From: Lysobacterales bacterium
GTDB taxonomy: Bacteria; Pseudomonadota; Gammaproteobacteria; Xanthomonadales; Rhodanobacteraceae
Assembly (NCBI GenBank): GCA_017305055.1
Contig: JAFKMZ010000009.1
Coordinates: 37,087-101,086, forward strand
Reading direction: 5' to 3'
DNA: 64,000 nt
Shown here piece by piece: positions 34,869 through 47,397 of this stretch. The position numbers and the translations under genes were made by a program. Position 1 is the first letter of the stretch. Every line of letters begins with the position of its first letter. The notes beneath the pieces are model-generated. The model saw only the letters and a program-made list of their open reading frames with translations. It was not told where the DNA came from and did not search any database.

Positions 34869-35945
34869 ATGCTCCCAGCCTCCCATCTCCGGCGGCCACA
34901 TCGGTTCGCCTTCCTCCTCGCCCTGCTCCTGCCACTGGCTGCCTTCGCGTCCGGCACCACCGGCGTGGGCATCACCGCGATCACGATCACCGATCCGGTC
35001 AGCGGACAGCCGACCCAGGGCTACGTGTTCTATCCCTCGGCGCAAGCCCTGCACGGCACCACGGCGATCGGCCCGTACAACGTGGCCGCCACCCCGGACG
35101 CCCCGGCCATCGCCGGCGCGAAGCCGCTGGTGGTGATCTCCCACGGCAATGGCGGCAGCGACCTGGGCCATCATGACCTGGCCACGTGGCTCGCCAGCCA
35201 CGGCTTCGTGGTGGCCACGCTCAATCACCTCGGCGACTACTTCCGCGACACCAGCAAGGTCGGCAGCATCGAGGTGCTCGCCGGGCGTCCGGTCCAGGTC
35301 AAGGCCACCATCACCAGGCTGCTCGACGATCCGCACTGGAAGACCCTGATCGACCCCACCCGCATCGGTGTCGCCGGTTTCTCGGCCGGCGGCTATACCG
35401 CGCTGATGGTGGCCGGTGCCAGGCTGCAGCTCGTCCGTTTCGTCGATTTCTGCCAGCACTACCCGCAGGACCATGACGTCTGCGGCCACGCCGCCGGGTT
35501 CAAGGCGAAAGCGGCGAGCCAGGGCAAGACCGTGGAACAGCTGCTCGACGGGATGACGGCGCAGATGGGCCGTTACGGCGACACCGCCGACCCGCGCGTG
35601 AAGGCCGCCTTCGCGATGGCCCCGCTCAGCCTGATCTTCGACGCGCACAGCTTCGACGATGTGCACATCCCGGTCTTCCTCTACTACGGACAGAACGACA
35701 GCGTGCTGCCGCCGGAAGCCAACGCCAGGCACATCGCGCCGTACCTGGGGACGCTCTACGCCATCAAGGAGATCCCGCACGCCGACCATTGGGTATTCCT
35801 GGCGCCCTGCTCACCCGAACTGGCCAAGGACATTCCCACGATGTGCAGGGATCCTGCCGGCGTGGATCGCGTCAAGGCCCACGAACAGATCGATGCCGAC
35901 GCCCTGGCCTTCTTCCGCAGGACCCTGGACGTGAAAGGTCACTGA
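34869..35945 (+). CDS. Exported alpha/beta hydrolase (dienelactone hydrolase-like)
   Basis: A 358-residue protein with a signal peptide ([14 protein letters not shown], about residues 14-28). The nucleophile elbow is GFSAGGYTA, the oxyanion part [10 protein letters not shown], and a late acid/histidine pair lies near [12 protein letters not shown] and PHADHWVF. This fits the predicted dienelactone hydrolase/PAF-acetylhydrolase-like group found in many proteobacterial periplasms. A cysteine pair ([12 protein letters not shown]) could form a disulfide. Substrate unknown. The gene is divergent from glyA with 137 bp between. Confidence 0.85.
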   Translation: MLPASHLRRPHRFAFLLALLLPLAAFASGTTGVGITAITITDPVSGQPTQGYVFYPSAQALHGTTAIGPYNVAATPDAPAIAGAKPLVVISHGNGGSDLGHHDLATWLASHGFVVATLNHLGDYFRDTSKVGSIEVLAGRPVQVKATITRLLDDPHWKTLIDPTRIGVAGFSAGGYTALMVAGARLQLVRFVDFCQHYPQDHDVCGHAAGFKAKAASQGKTVEQLLDGMTAQMGRYGDTADPRVKAAFAMAPLSLIFDAHSFDDVHIPVFLYYGQNDSVLPPEANARHIAPYLGTLYAIKEIPHADHWVFLAPCSPELAKDIPTMCRDPAGVDRVKAHEQIDADALAFFRRTLDVKGH

Positions 35946-36077
35946 GGTATCGCGCGCGCCAGGCGGTCGGCAAGCCGACGCAGGGCACGAACGTCCATGC
36001 GAGGCGATCCTGCTGCACACCGCACCAGCGGCACCCGGATCGACAGGGCCAGACCGGCGTCCGCGCGCCGCGACCTC

Positions 36078-36083
36078 TATAAT
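36078..36083 (+). promoter_or_regulatory. -10 element upstream of ettA
   Basis: A perfect TATAAT, 70 bases before the ettA start, within CTCTATAATGGCGGG. The -35 region (CGGCGT, 17 bases up) is poor. This is the best promoter candidate between the hydrolase gene and ettA. Confidence 0.5.
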
Positions 36084-36153
36084 GGCGGGTTTATACCCAT
36101 TCTGACCGCACGACCTGGCCCAGGGCCGGGCCGCGCACGTCGCCGGAGGCTCC

Positions 36154-37815
<1,662 letters not shown>

Positions 37816-37885
37816 AGGCCGGGAGTCGGGAATCGGGAATCGGAAAAGCCCACCCGCAGACTGCCAGGATTTGGCCCCTCTCCCA

Positions 37886-38032
37886 TCGGCGACCGCAGGG
37901 AGTCCCCTTGTGGGTGAGAGGGGTTGGGGTGAGGGTTCGGTTCCTGCGCGAACCTCCACGCGGGCCCCGAACCCTCATCCGCCCCTTTCGGGGCACCTTC
38001 TCACCCACAAGGGGACTCCCTGCGGTCGCCGA
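37886..38032. repeat. Long inverted repeat, 34-bp perfect arms
   Basis: The 249-bp gap between ettA and pyrF contains two perfectly complementary 34-bp arms, 37886-37919 and 37999-38032, around a 79-bp centre. The left arm starts TCGGCGACCGCAGGGAGTCC and ends GTGGGTGAGA. The centre holds GGGTTGGGGTGAGGG and CGAACC motifs seen in other repeats of this genome. It could be a small non-autonomous mobile element or act as a barrier to transcription from ettA into pyrF. No open frame or terminator U-run was seen. Confidence 0.85.
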
Positions 38033-38064
38033 CGGGAGACGGGAATTCGCTCACGGAGATCTCG

Positions 38065-38898
38065 ATGCACTTCATGCAATCACTGCAGCAGGCTTGGGCC
38101 CGCAACGATTCACTGGTCTGCGTCGGCCTCGACCCGGAGCCGGCAAAGTTTCCTGCCCACCTGCGCGACGCGCCTGACGCGGTGTTCGCCTTCTGCAGCG
38201 CCATCGTCGACGCCACCGCCGACCTGGTCTGCGCGTTCAAGCCGCAGTTCGCGCACTTTGCCGCGCTGCGTGCCGAGGACGCGCTGGAGCGCCTGATCGC
38301 GTACATCCACGACCGGCATCCGGGCGTCCCGGTCATCCTCGACGCCAAGCGCGGCGACATCGGCTCCACCGCGCAGCACTACGTGCATGAGGCGTTCGAG
38401 CGCTACCGCGCCGATGCGGTCACGGTGAATCCCTACCTCGGCCGCGATGCCGTGCAGCCCTTCCTGGACCACGCCGACAAGGGCGTGATCATCCTGTGCC
38501 ACACCTCGAACCCGGGTGCCGGCGACCTGCAGGACCTGCCGGTGGCCGAGCCCGGCGGCGCACCGCGTCCGCTCTACCAGCACCTGGCCGCGCGCATCGC
38601 CCGCGACTGGAACGCCCGCGGCAACTGCGTGCTGGTGGTCGGCGCCACCTGGCCGGAGCAGCTGGGGCAAGTGCGCGCGATCGTCGGCCAGATGCCGCTG
38701 CTGGTGCCGGGCGTCGGCGCCCAGGGCGGCGACGTGGAAGCCGTCGTCCGCCAGGGCCAGACGGCCGACGGCGACGGCCTGATGGTCAGTTCATCCCGCG
38801 CCATCCTGTACGCTGGCCACGACGCGGATTTCGCCCAGGCCGCACGCGCTGCCGCCCGGCAATTGCGCGAGAGCATCAATCACTTCCGCAACAAATGA
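38065..38898 (+). CDS. pyrF: Orotidine-5'-phosphate decarboxylase
   Basis: A 277-residue enzyme for the last step of UMP synthesis. It belongs to the longer type-2 PyrF group. The catalytic Asp-Lys-Asp array is in [12 protein letters not shown], and CVGLDPEP and [12 protein letters not shown] are further family motifs; [15 protein letters not shown] and PGVGAQGGD bind the phosphate. The ATG at 38065 ([10 protein letters not shown]) has GGAGA upstream. It converges on def with 19 bp between the stop codons. Confidence 0.95.
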   Translation: MHFMQSLQQAWARNDSLVCVGLDPEPAKFPAHLRDAPDAVFAFCSAIVDATADLVCAFKPQFAHFAALRAEDALERLIAYIHDRHPGVPVILDAKRGDIGSTAQHYVHEAFERYRADAVTVNPYLGRDAVQPFLDHADKGVIILCHTSNPGAGDLQDLPVAEPGGAPRPLYQHLAARIARDWNARGNCVLVVGATWPEQLGQVRAIVGQMPLLVPGVGAQGGDVEAVVRQGQTADGDGLMVSSSRAILYAGHDADFAQAARAAARQLRESINHFRNK

Positions 38899-38917
38899 GG
38901 CTGCATGCACCGCCCGC

Positions 38918-39454
38918 TCAGGCTTCGGGCGCAAGCTCGGCCGGAAACAGCACATCGGTGTAGCCGAACTTGCCAAAGTCGGTGATGCGCGAGGGATACA
39001 GGCGGCCGATCAGGTGGTCGCACTCGTGTTGCACGACGCGGGCATGGAAGCCCTCGGCGGCGCGGCCGATGCGTTGGCCGTGCGGGTCGATGCCTTCGTA
39101 GCGGATCATGCTGTAGCGGTTGACCGCACCGCGCAGACCAGGCACGGACAGGCAACCTTCCCAGCCCTCTTCCATGTCCCTGGACAGCGGCGTGATCACC
39201 GGGTTGAGCAGGATCGTGCGCGGCACGGCAGGCGCGTCGGGATAACGCTCGCTGTTGTCGAAGCCGAAGATCACCAGTTGCAGGTCGACGCCGATCTGCG
39301 GTGCGGCCAGGCCGACGCCATCGGCCGCCGCCATGGTCTCGAACATGTCGGCAATCAGGGCCTCGAGCTCGGCGGTGCCCAGCAGGGACCCGGGCACTGG
39401 GGCGGCAATGCGCAACAGCCGCGGATCACCCATCTTCAGGATTTCACGGATCAT
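38918..39454 (-). CDS. def: Peptide deformylase
   Basis: A 178-residue metalloenzyme that removes the formyl group from nascent proteins. The three motifs are [18 protein letters not shown] (metal cysteine) and QHECDHLIG (metal histidines and catalytic glutamate). The ATG at 39454 has a very strong AGGAGG. The short C-terminus after YPSRITDF is that of a type I enzyme. It is not next to fmt, so it may be a second deformylase of the genome. Confidence 0.95.
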   Translation of the reverse strand: MIREILKMGDPRLLRIAAPVPGSLLGTAELEALIADMFETMAAADGVGLAAPQIGVDLQLVIFGFDNSERYPDAPAVPRTILLNPVITPLSRDMEEGWEGCLSVPGLRGAVNRYSMIRYEGIDPHGQRIGRAAEGFHARVVQHECDHLIGRLYPSRITDFGKFGYTDVLFPAELAPEA

Positions 39455-39628
39455 GCAAGCCTCCTACGCGACCCCACGCGAGCCACATACCGCCGCACAA
39501 AGTATGGACGGCGCCACGTGAAGGCAAGCCTACCTGCCGCCGCCATGCCTGGCCTGGCCTGGCTCGCGACCAGCCACGCTGCCCTCGCGGAACCTGCGCA
39601 CGCAGCGGGATGACCGACCCCGCGGCAG

Positions 39629-40438
39629 TCAGCCGCCAAACACCTTCTTCAGCAGGCTGGTGGTCCGCGCCGCCGGATTGCTGCGGATGGACTGCTCCTG
39701 CTCGCCGATGACCGTGAACAGCCCGTCCAGCGTCTCGCGTGTCACGTAGTCGTCCAGGTCCAGCGGGCTGCTGCCCTGTGCCGCGCCGTGACCGCCGGCC
39801 AGCGCCCCGAGCGAGCCCAGCGCACCACCCAGCGCGCCGCCACTGCCGCCGCCGATGAAGGCCTTGTATTTCTGCGTGACGCCGACGCTGTCGGTGGCCT
39901 TGGCAACGATCGGATGGATGCGCGCGGTCAGCGCATCGCCCGCCACGCGGCGGAAGAAGTCGGTGGCTGCATGGTCGCCGCCGGTGAGGATGCCGCGGGC
40001 GTCGTCCAGGGTCATCTTGCGGATCGCGTCGCCGAAGATGTCCGCCACCTGCGGCACGGCCTTTTCGGCGGCGTGGTTCATGCTCTGCTGGAACGCATCG
40101 ACCTTGGCGCCCTGCCCCAGCTCGCGCACCAGCTTGCCCGCCTGCTCGAGTTTGCCCGGCAGGGGAATGCGCACCTTGCTGTTGTTCCAGAAGCCGCCGT
40201 CGCGACCGAGGCTGTTGATCGCGTCGGTGGTGCCCTTGGCGAGTGCCTCCTTCAAGCCGGCGGCAATGTCGCTGTCCGGCAAACCGGCGCCGAGCGAGGT
40301 GGCGCCAGCCGGGGAGTTCACCGCCTGCTTCGCCTTGTCCAGCAGGCCCTTGAACTGGTTGCTGCCTGCAGCCAGCACAGGGAGTGCGGCGGCCAGCAAC
40401 ACCAGGCCGATGGAGATCGCACGGGTGGGAATGCGCAT
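39629..40438 (-). CDS. DUF4197 exported protein
   Basis: A 269-residue protein with a signal peptide (SIGLVLLAAALPVLAAG). The mature part matches the DUF4197 family by pattern: AAGLKEALAKGTTDAIN, IPLPGKLEQAGKLVRELG, AAEKAVPQVADIFGDAI and the C-terminal TRETLDGLFTVIGEQEQSIR. A glycine-rich loop (GGGSGGALGGALGSLG, about residues 198-213) interrupts the usual sequence. The function of this periplasmic family is unknown. CAGGAG lies 7 bases before the ATG. Confidence 0.88.
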   Translation of the reverse strand: MRIPTRAISIGLVLLAAALPVLAAGSNQFKGLLDKAKQAVNSPAGATSLGAGLPDSDIAAGLKEALAKGTTDAINSLGRDGGFWNNSKVRIPLPGKLEQAGKLVRELGQGAKVDAFQQSMNHAAEKAVPQVADIFGDAIRKMTLDDARGILTGGDHAATDFFRRVAGDALTARIHPIVAKATDSVGVTQKYKAFIGGGSGGALGGALGSLGALAGGHGAAQGSSPLDLDDYVTRETLDGLFTVIGEQEQSIRSNPAARTTSLLKKVFGG

Positions 40439-40711
40439 GACGGACTCCTGCGGGCTGTGGTTCGGGGCAGTGTACGCGTCGCGCAACACGTGTGCCGGCC
40501 CGTCGCACGGACTCGCCCGGACACGATATGCGCCACATGTCCGGCACCCGGCTGGGTCAGCGGGCCGTTGCCAGCCGTGCCCGTGCATGGTTGACCCGCG
40601 CCGGCACGAGGGGGAACCTACGGACGCGGGCAGTCGAGACGTTCGCGGCTCCGCAGCTGGAACGGCTTCATCGCACACGCCACCCAGGGAACGCCGAATC
40701 GAGGAACCAGC

Positions 40712-42802
40712 ATGCGCGCTACCGCCACCGCACCACACCCGTTGCGTCCTGCCGGCAAACTCCTGTGGGCGGTCGTCGCCATCATCGGCGCGTGTTGCCT
40801 CGGCGTCGTGGCGCTGCGCCGCGGCGAACCGGTCAACGCGATCTGGCTGGTGGCGGCGGCGATCGCGGTATTCGCGATCGGCTACCGCTTCTACAGCCTG
40901 TTCATCAACGACCGGGTGCTGCAGCTCGACCCGACACGGGCCACGCCGGCGGTGTTGCGCAACGATGGGCTGGACTATGTGCCGACCGACAAGTGGGTGG
41001 TGTTCGGCCACCACTTCGCGGCGATCGCCGGCGCCGGCCCGCTGGTGGGCCCGGTGCTGGCCGCGCAGATGGGCTACCTGCCGGGCACGCTGTGGATCCT
41101 GTTCGGCGTGGTGTTTGCCGGCGCGGTGCAGGATTTCATGATACTGGGCCTGTCGCTGCGCCGCGACGGCCGCTCGCTCGGCAACATGCTGCGCGATGAG
41201 CTGGGGCCGCTGCCCGGCATCGTGGCCATGCTCGGCGTGCTGGTGCTGATGATGATCGTGCTGGCGGTGCTGGCCCTGGTGGTGGTCAAGGCGCTCACGC
41301 ACAGCCCGTGGGGCACGTTCACCGTGGCCGCGACGATACCGATCGCGCTGCTGATGGGTGTCTATCTGCGCTGGTTCCGGGTCGGCAGGATCCTCGAGGT
41401 GTCGATCATCGGCCTGGTCCTGCTGCTGGTGTCGATCTGGGCGGGCAAGTTCGTGGCCGGCTCCGCGCTGCTGGCGCCGCTGTTCGACTTCGATGCGCAG
41501 GCGCTGGCGTGGCTACTCATTGGGTACGGCTTCTTTGCCTCGGTGCTGCCGGTGTGGCTGCTGCTGGCGCCGCGCGACTACCTCAGCACCTTCCTCAAGA
41601 TCGGCACCATCGCACTGCTGGCGCTGGCCATCTTCCTGGCCGCGCCGACGTTGCAGATGCCGGCGGTCACGCGCTTCATCGACGGCAGCGGCCCGGTGTT
41701 CAGCGGCCACCTGTTCCCGTTCCTGTTCATCACCATCGCCTGCGGCGCGGTATCGGGCTGGCATTCCATCATCGCCTCCGGCACCACGCCGAAGCTGCTG
41801 GCCAACGAAGGCCAGGCGCGGCTGATCGGCTACGGTGGCATGCTGATGGAGGCCTTCGTCGCGATCATGGCGCTGATTGCCGCCGCCTCGCTGCATCCGG
41901 GCGTGTACTTCGCGATGAACTCGCCCAGCGCGATCATCGGCAGCACCGTGCAGGAGGCGGCCACCACGATCAGCCAGTGGGGCTTCGTGGTGACTCCGGC
42001 GGAACTGCTGCAGACGGCCAAGGACATCGGCGAGACCAGCATCCTGAGCCGCGCCGGCGGCGCACCGACGCTGGCCGTGGGCATGGCCCAGCTGCTGCAC
42101 AACATCCTGCCCGGCGGCGGCATGCTGGCGTTCTGGTACCACTACGCGATCCTGTTCGAGGCCCTGTTCATCCTGACCACGGTGGATGCCGGCACCCGCG
42201 TCGGCCGCTTCATGATCCAGGAGATTGCCGGACTGGTGCACAAGCCGCTGCAGGCAACCGAATCGTGGACCGGCAACCTGCTGGCCACGGCGATCTGCGT
42301 GGGCATCTGGGGCTACTTCCTCTACCAGGGCGCGGTGGACCCGCTCGGCGGCATCAATACGTTGTGGCCGCTGTTCGGCATCGCCAACCAGATGCTGGCG
42401 GCGATCGCGCTGATGCTGGCCACCGTGGTGGTGGTCAAGCTGAAGCGCGAGCGCTACGTGCTGGTGCCCGGCATCCCGGCCATCTGGCTGATCATCTGCA
42501 CGCTCACCGCCGGCTGGCAGAAACTCTCCGGCCCGATCAGCTTCACCGCGGCCGCCGACAAGTACGCGACCGCCCTGCAGCAGGGCCAGCTGCTGGCCCC
42601 AGCAACGAATGCGGCCACGATGCAGCAGATCATCACCAACAACCGCGTCGACATGGTGCTGACTGGCGTGTTCATGGCCCTGATCGTCGCCATGACCCTG
42701 TTCTCGCTGCGCGCGCTGGTGCGTGCCTGGCGGGCCAACCACCCGACCGCGCACGAAGAGCCTTATGTCGCTCTGGCCAGCGTGGCCGGAGCTGCGCCAT
42801 GA
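40712..42802 (+). CDS. cstA: CstA-family carbon starvation transporter
   Basis: A 696-residue membrane protein with about 16-18 helices. Early motifs GHHFAAIAGAGPLVGPVLAAQ and GAVQDF and the later SGWHSIIASGTTPK are diagnostic of CstA/BtsT, which import pyruvate or peptides when carbon is scarce. The N-terminal part is somewhat extended compared with the 688-701 residue E. coli proteins but length is normal. GAGG lies before the ATG. Its stop overlaps the ybdD-like gene by four bases (ATGA), the usual pair. Confidence 0.94.
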   Translation: MRATATAPHPLRPAGKLLWAVVAIIGACCLGVVALRRGEPVNAIWLVAAAIAVFAIGYRFYSLFINDRVLQLDPTRATPAVLRNDGLDYVPTDKWVVFGHHFAAIAGAGPLVGPVLAAQMGYLPGTLWILFGVVFAGAVQDFMILGLSLRRDGRSLGNMLRDELGPLPGIVAMLGVLVLMMIVLAVLALVVVKALTHSPWGTFTVAATIPIALLMGVYLRWFRVGRILEVSIIGLVLLLVSIWAGKFVAGSALLAPLFDFDAQALAWLLIGYGFFASVLPVWLLLAPRDYLSTFLKIGTIALLALAIFLAAPTLQMPAVTRFIDGSGPVFSGHLFPFLFITIACGAVSGWHSIIASGTTPKLLANEGQARLIGYGGMLMEAFVAIMALIAAASLHPGVYFAMNSPSAIIGSTVQEAATTISQWGFVVTPAELLQTAKDIGETSILSRAGGAPTLAVGMAQLLHNILPGGGMLAFWYHYAILFEALFILTTVDAGTRVGRFMIQEIAGLVHKPLQATESWTGNLLATAICVGIWGYFLYQGAVDPLGGINTLWPLFGIANQMLAAIALMLATVVVVKLKRERYVLVPGIPAIWLIICTLTAGWQKLSGPISFTAAADKYATALQQGQLLAPATNAATMQQIITNNRVDMVLTGVFMALIVAMTLFSLRALVRAWRANHPTAHEEPYVALASVAGAAP

Positions 42803-43029
42803 ACACACTCATGCTGAGCCAGCGTTTGCAGGGCGCCCGGCAATTCTGCCGGCGCGGCTGGCAGCGTGCGGTGCAGACCGCCCGCCTGTGTTGCGGCGTA
42901 CCCGACTACGACACCTACGTCGCCCACCTGCGCGCCCATCACCCGGAGCGCGCGATCCCGAGCTACCAGGCGTTCTTCCGCGAGCGCCAGACCGCCCGCT
43001 ACAAGGGCGGCGGCGGCCGCTGCTGCTAG
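42799..43029 (+). CDS. YbdD/YjiX-family small protein
   Basis: A 76-residue protein of the YbdD/YjiX family that always accompanies CstA/BtsT. It shows GVPDYDTYVAHLRAHHP, SYQAFFRERQTARY and a cysteine-ending tail GGGGRCC typical of the family (usually RCC). The ATG overlaps the cstA stop (ATGA). Its partner needs it for transport activity in enteric bacteria; the mechanism is unknown. It is easily overlooked because a longer frame from cstA runs into it. Confidence 0.9.
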   Translation: MNTLMLSQRLQGARQFCRRGWQRAVQTARLCCGVPDYDTYVAHLRAHHPERAIPSYQAFFRERQTARYKGGGGRCC

Positions 43030-43256
43030 ACCTCCTTCCCCGCCACGACCACCGCGCATCCGCGTGCACTCCTGGAGAAACCCGCTGCCTTGCGCGGGTT
43101 CCGCTTTCCCGTGGCGGCGCCGCCGAAGCGCACCGCGCGGACACACGCCGCAACAGGCGCGTCGCGCGCGGGAGTGCTCCGGTGACGAGCAGCCAGGAAT
43201 CCAGGCGGGCAAACGACCGTGGCGACCACGGTGCGCCGCGCATCGCCAGCCGGCCG
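43030..43256. other. Gene-free stretch between ybdD and the secretion-protein remnant
   Basis: No convincing coding sequence was seen here. It contains the candidate terminator at 43079-43100 and a GC-rich stretch rich in CGCG. Together with the following remnant it makes up 483 bp without an intact gene, so it may be the decayed upstream part of a lost gene. Confidence 0.5.
43079..43100 (+). terminator. Candidate terminator after cstA-ybdD
   Basis: AACCCGC (43079-43085) pairs perfectly with GCGGGTT (43094-43100) over an 8-base loop, followed by CCGCTTT. The stem is good, the T-run short, so termination strength is uncertain. Confidence 0.45.
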
Positions 43257-43433
43257 TGGACCACCGGCAGCAACCACGCCAGGCTCAGCAGCGTCGGCGT
43301 CGGCTTTGCGTGGCTCGGGCCCAGCCAGTGGCAGGCCCAGGTCCAGGTGGCCAAGCCTTTCGGCGCGGAGACTCCATTGGCCGCCAGGCAAACCAACGCC
43401 CGCCTCTGGGTGTGGCTGTTGAAAGGGTTCTGA
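43257..43433 (+). pseudogene. C-terminal remnant resembling a two-partner secretion transporter (FhaC/ShlB type)
   Basis: A 59-codon open stretch ends SSVGVGFAWLGPSQWQAQVQ, then VAKPFGAE and finally [11 protein letters not shown] before a TGA. Alternating hydrophobic beta strands and the final aromatic residue are typical of the last strands of outer-membrane TpsB barrels that secrete haemagglutinin-like proteins. The rest of such a gene (about 500 codons) is absent upstream. No TpsA exoprotein gene is near. The assignment rests on the C-terminal pattern only. Confidence 0.5.
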
Positions 43434-43468
43434 ACCCGGTTGTACCTGCCTGGGCGCAGCCGATCCGC

Positions 43469-43474
43469 TACAAT
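43469..43474 (+). promoter_or_regulatory. -10 element upstream of purL
   Basis: TACAAT within CCGCTACAATACC, 39 bases before the purL ATG. The -35 region is not recognisable. No purine-repressor-like palindrome was seen around it. Confidence 0.45.
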
Positions 43475-43512
43475 ACCGGGTTCCCGCGGCCGCGCCAGAC
43501 GCTATTCCCCGC

Positions 43513-46500
43513 ATGATCGCATTGGACGGGCGCAGCGCCCTTTCCCCCTTCCGCCTGGAACGCCTGAACCAACGCCTGGCAACGCTGCACCACGGCGTCC
43601 AGGCGCAGGCGGCGTGGGCGGTGTATTTCCTCGACACCAGCACCCTGCCGTCGCCCGAGAGCTATGCGCGCCTGCTGCAACTGCTCGGGGCCAAGGACGG
43701 GCCGCCCGCACCGGCCACGCTCTGGGTTGTGCCGCGGCTTGGCACCATCTCGCCATGGTCGAGCAAGGCCACCGAAATCCTGCGCCACGCCAGGCTGGAT
43801 TGCGGGCGCGTGGAGCGCGGCCTGGCCTGGCAACTGGTGGGCTGGAACGGGCGCGACGAGGCCGCACGGACCGTGATCGCCGCCGCGCTGCACGATGCCA
43901 TGACCCAGTCGGTACTCGAGCGCATCGAGCAGGCCCAGGACCTGTTTCACGCCGGCAGCCCCGGTCCGCTCGCGCACATCGCGCTCGGGGACGATCCGCA
44001 TGCTGCCCTGGCGCAGGCCAACCGCCAGCTCGGCCTGGCGCTGGCCGAGGACGAGATCGACTACCTCGTCGCGCGTTATGCCGAGCTGGGCCGTGATCCC
44101 ACCGACGCGGAGCTGTTCATGTTCGCGCAGGCGAACTCCGAGCACTGCCGGCACAAGGTCTTCAACGCCAGCTGGACGCTCGATGGCGTGGATCAGGACC
44201 AGACCCTGTTCGGCATGATCAAGCACACCCATCGCGTGGCACCGGCGCATACGCTCTCGGCGTACTCCGACAATGCCGCGGTGATCGAGGGCAGCGACGG
44301 GCAGCGCTTCCTTGCCGACCCGGAAGATGGGCTCTGGCGCCGACATGCCGAGCGCATCGATTTCGCCATCAAGGTGGAGACCCACAACCATCCCACCGCG
44401 ATCGCGCCGTGGCCCGGTGCGGCCACCGGCGCCGGCGGCGAGATCCGTGACGAGGGCGCCACCGGCCGCGGCGGCAAGCCCAAGGCTGGGCTCACCGGGT
44501 TCTCCGTCTCCGACCTGCGCATTCCCGGGCACCCGCAGCCGTGGGAAGTTTCCCGGCCCCTGCCACCGCGGGTGGCCAGCGCGTTCGAGATCATGCGCGA
44601 CGGCCCGCTCGGCGCGGCCGCGTTCAACAACGAATTTGGCCGTCCCTGCCTGGGCGGCTATTTCCGCAGCTTCGAGCTGGAGACCGGCGAGGCTGGCCTG
44701 CGCCGCGGCTACGACAAGCCCATCATGCTCGCCGGGGGCCTGGCCAACCTGCGCCCCGACCTGGTGCTGAAGCACAAGTTGCGGCCGGGCGACGCGGTGA
44801 TCGTCCTCGGCGGCCCGGCCATGCTGATCGGCCTGGGCGGTGGCGCCAGCTCGTCGCTGGGCTCGGGCGCCTCCACGGCGGAGCTGGATTTTGCCTCGGT
44901 GCAACGCGACAACGCCGAGATGCAGCGGCGCTGCCAGCAGGTCATCGACGCGTGCTGCGCGCTGGGCGAGGGCACGCCGATCGTCAGCATCCACGACGTC
45001 GGCGCCGGCGGCCTGTCCAATGCCATCCCCGAGCTGCTCAACGATGCCGGCGTGGGCGGCCAGATCGACCTGGCCCGCATTCCCTGCGACGACCCGGCGC
45101 TGTCGCCGATGCAGATATGGAGCAACGAGGCACAGGAACGCTATGTGCTCGCCGTGCGCGCCGCGGACGTCACCCGCTTCGCTGCACTGTGCCAGCGTGA
45201 ACGCTGCCCGCATGCCGTGGTTGGTGAGGCCACGGCGGACCGGCGCCTGCTGCTCACCGACACACGGCGCAACCTGACCGCGATCGACCTGCCGATGGAC
45301 GTGCTGTTCGGCAAGCCACCGAAGATGCATCGCGATGCCCGGCGCATCCCGCAGCGCGTCGAACTGCTGCCGGATCTGGGTGGCATTGCCATGGAAGAGG
45401 CCTTGCTGCGCGTGCTGCGCCTGCCGGGCGTGGGCAGCAAGAGCTTCCTCATCACCATCGGGGACCGCACCGTGGGCGGCATGAGCCATCGCGACCCCAT
45501 GGTCGGTCCCTGGCAGGTGCCGGTGGCCGACTGCGCCGTGATGCTGGCGGACTTCGACGGCTATGCCGGCGAAGCCATGGCGCTCGGCGAGCGCGCGCCG
45601 GTGGCGCTGCTTTCCAGCGCCAGCGCCGCGCGCATGGCCGTGGGCGAGGTGATCACCAACCTTGCGGCCGCGCCGATTGCCGACCTGGGCCGGGTGCGGC
45701 TGTCGGCCAACTGGATGGCGGCGGTCAACCACCCGGGCGAGGACGCGGCGCTGTTCGATGCGGTCAAGGCCATCGGCCTCGAGCTGTGTCCGGCGCTGGA
45801 CATCTCCATCCCGGTGGGCAAGGACTCATTGTCCATGCAGACCAGCTGGCATGATGGCGAGGGCGGGCAGCATACGGTGTCACCGGTGTCGCTCGTGGTC
45901 ACCGGCTTTGCCAGCGTCGATGACGTGCGCCGCAGCCTGACACCGCAGCTGCGCATGGACCGCGGCCCGACCGAGCTGTGGCTGCTCGACCTGGGCGGCG
46001 GGCGCGACCGACTGGGCGGCTCGGCGCTCACCCAGGTCTTCAACCGCGCCGGTGGCGTGGCCCCGGACCTGGAGGATCCGGCGCGCCTGCGCGCGCTGTT
46101 CGACCTGGTGCAGGCGGCGAACGCCGTCGGCCTGCTGTTGGCCTATCACGACCGCTCCGACGGCGGGGTCATCACCACCCTGCTGGAAATGGCCTTCGCC
46201 GGCCATTGCGGGCTGGAGGTCCATCTGGACGGCTGGGCCGAGGCCAGCCTGCGCGCCCTGTTCAACGAGGAACTGGGCGCGGTGCTGCAGGTGCCTTTGG
46301 AGCGGCGCGACGAGTTCGTGGCCCTGCTCGACCACCACGGCCTCGGCACCGTGAGCCATCGCATCGGGCGGCCCAAGGAGAAACTCGGCATCAAGCTGTA
46401 CCTGGGCGACGAGGTGCTGTTCAAGTGGCGCTGGCGTGACCTCTTCGCGGCCTGGAACGAAACCAGCCATGCCATGCAGCGGCTGCGCGACAACCCCCTG

Positions 46501-47376
46501 ACCACGGACGCCGAGCTGGCCTGGCGCCTGGACGACGCCGACCCCGGCATCAGCGCCAAGCTCGGCTTCGACCCGGCCGCGGACGTCGCCGCGCCGTTCA
46601 TCGCACGCGGTGCGCGGCCGCGCCTGGCCGTGCTGCGCGAGCAGGGCGTCAACGGCCAGGTGGAAATGGCCGCCGCCTTCGACCGCGCAGGCTTCGACAC
46701 CGTCGACGTGCACATGTCGGACCTGATCGAGGGCCGCCACGAACTGGCCGGCTTCCACGGCTTTGCCGCGTGCGGCGGGTTCTCCTATGGCGACGTGCTC
46801 GGCGCCGGGCGCGGCTGGGCCGCCTCGATCCTCTACCACCCGGCGCTGCGCGAGCAGTTCGCCACGTTCTTTGCCGACCCGGGCAAGTTCGCCGTGGGTG
46901 TCTGCAATGGCTGCCAGATGCTGGCCCAGCTCAAGGACATCATTCCCGATGCGCAGCATTGGCCGGAATTCCTGACCAATGCCTCCGAGCAGTACGAGTC
47001 GCGCCTGGTAACCGTCGAGGTGCTGGACTCGCCAAGCATGCTGTTTGCCGGCATGGCCGGTTCGCGTATCCCCGTCGCTGTGGCGCATGGCGAGGGCCGG
47101 GTGAACTTCCCGCTGGTGTGCAGCCCGTCCAAGGCCACGGCGGTCCTGCGCTTCGTCGACAACCGCGGCAAGCCGACCGAGGACTTTCCGCTGAACAGCA
47201 ATGGCTCGCCGGGCGGCCTGGCCGGCTTCACCGCGGCCGGCGGACGGGTCACGATCATGATGCCGCACCCGGAGCGGGTGTTCCGCAGCGTGCAGATGAG
47301 CTGGCGGCCGGATACCTGGGGCGAGGACTCGCCGTGGCTGCGCATGTTCCGCAACGCCCGCGTCTGGTGCGGTTGA
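43513..47376 (+). CDS. purL: Phosphoribosylformylglycinamidine synthase
   Basis: A 1287-residue single-chain FGAM synthase of the large gammaproteobacterial type. It uses glutamine and ATP to turn FGAR into FGAM. The N-terminal PurS-like part is followed by two PurM-like halves ([73 protein letters not shown]) and a C-terminal glutaminase with nucleophile cysteine in GVCNGCQML and histidine/glutamate in MPHPERVFR. All parts are complete. No clear ribosome binding site precedes the ATG. Confidence 0.97.
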   Translation: MIALDGRSALSPFRLERLNQRLATLHHGVQAQAAWAVYFLDTSTLPSPESYARLLQLLGAKDGPPAPATLWVVPRLGTISPWSSKATEILRHARLDCGRVERGLAWQLVGWNGRDEAARTVIAAALHDAMTQSVLERIEQAQDLFHAGSPGPLAHIALGDDPHAALAQANRQLGLALAEDEIDYLVARYAELGRDPTDAELFMFAQANSEHCRHKVFNASWTLDGVDQDQTLFGMIKHTHRVAPAHTLSAYSDNAAVIEGSDGQRFLADPEDGLWRRHAERIDFAIKVETHNHPTAIAPWPGAATGAGGEIRDEGATGRGGKPKAGLTGFSVSDLRIPGHPQPWEVSRPLPPRVASAFEIMRDGPLGAAAFNNEFGRPCLGGYFRSFELETGEAGLRRGYDKPIMLAGGLANLRPDLVLKHKLRPGDAVIVLGGPAMLIGLGGGASSSLGSGASTAELDFASVQRDNAEMQRRCQQVIDACCALGEGTPIVSIHDVGAGGLSNAIPELLNDAGVGGQIDLARIPCDDPALSPMQIWSNEAQERYVLAVRAADVTRFAALCQRERCPHAVVGEATADRRLLLTDTRRNLTAIDLPMDVLFGKPPKMHRDARRIPQRVELLPDLGGIAMEEALLRVLRLPGVGSKSFLITIGDRTVGGMSHRDPMVGPWQVPVADCAVMLADFDGYAGEAMALGERAPVALLSSASAARMAVGEVITNLAAAPIADLGRVRLSANWMAAVNHPGEDAALFDAVKAIGLELCPALDISIPVGKDSLSMQTSWHDGEGGQHTVSPVSLVVTGFASVDDVRRSLTPQLRMDRGPTELWLLDLGGGRDRLGGSALTQVFNRAGGVAPDLEDPARLRALFDLVQAANAVGLLLAYHDRSDGGVITTLLEMAFAGHCGLEVHLDGWAEASLRALFNEELGAVLQVPLERRDEFVALLDHHGLGTVSHRIGRPKEKLGIKLYLGDEVLFKWRWRDLFAAWNETSHAMQRLRDNPLTTDAELAWRLDDADPGISAKLGFDPAADVAAPFIARGARPRLAVLREQGVNGQVEMAAAFDRAGFDTVDVHMSDLIEGRHELAGFHGFAACGGFSYGDVLGAGRGWAASILYHPALREQFATFFADPGKFAVGVCNGCQMLAQLKDIIPDAQHWPEFLTNASEQYESRLVTVEVLDSPSMLFAGMAGSRIPVAVAHGEGRVNFPLVCSPSKATAVLRFVDNRGKPTEDFPLNSNGSPGGLAGFTAAGGRVTIMMPHPERVFRSVQMSWRPDTWGEDSPWLRMFRNARVWCG

Positions 47377-47397
47377 GAGCATGCGCCGCGTCCGCGC

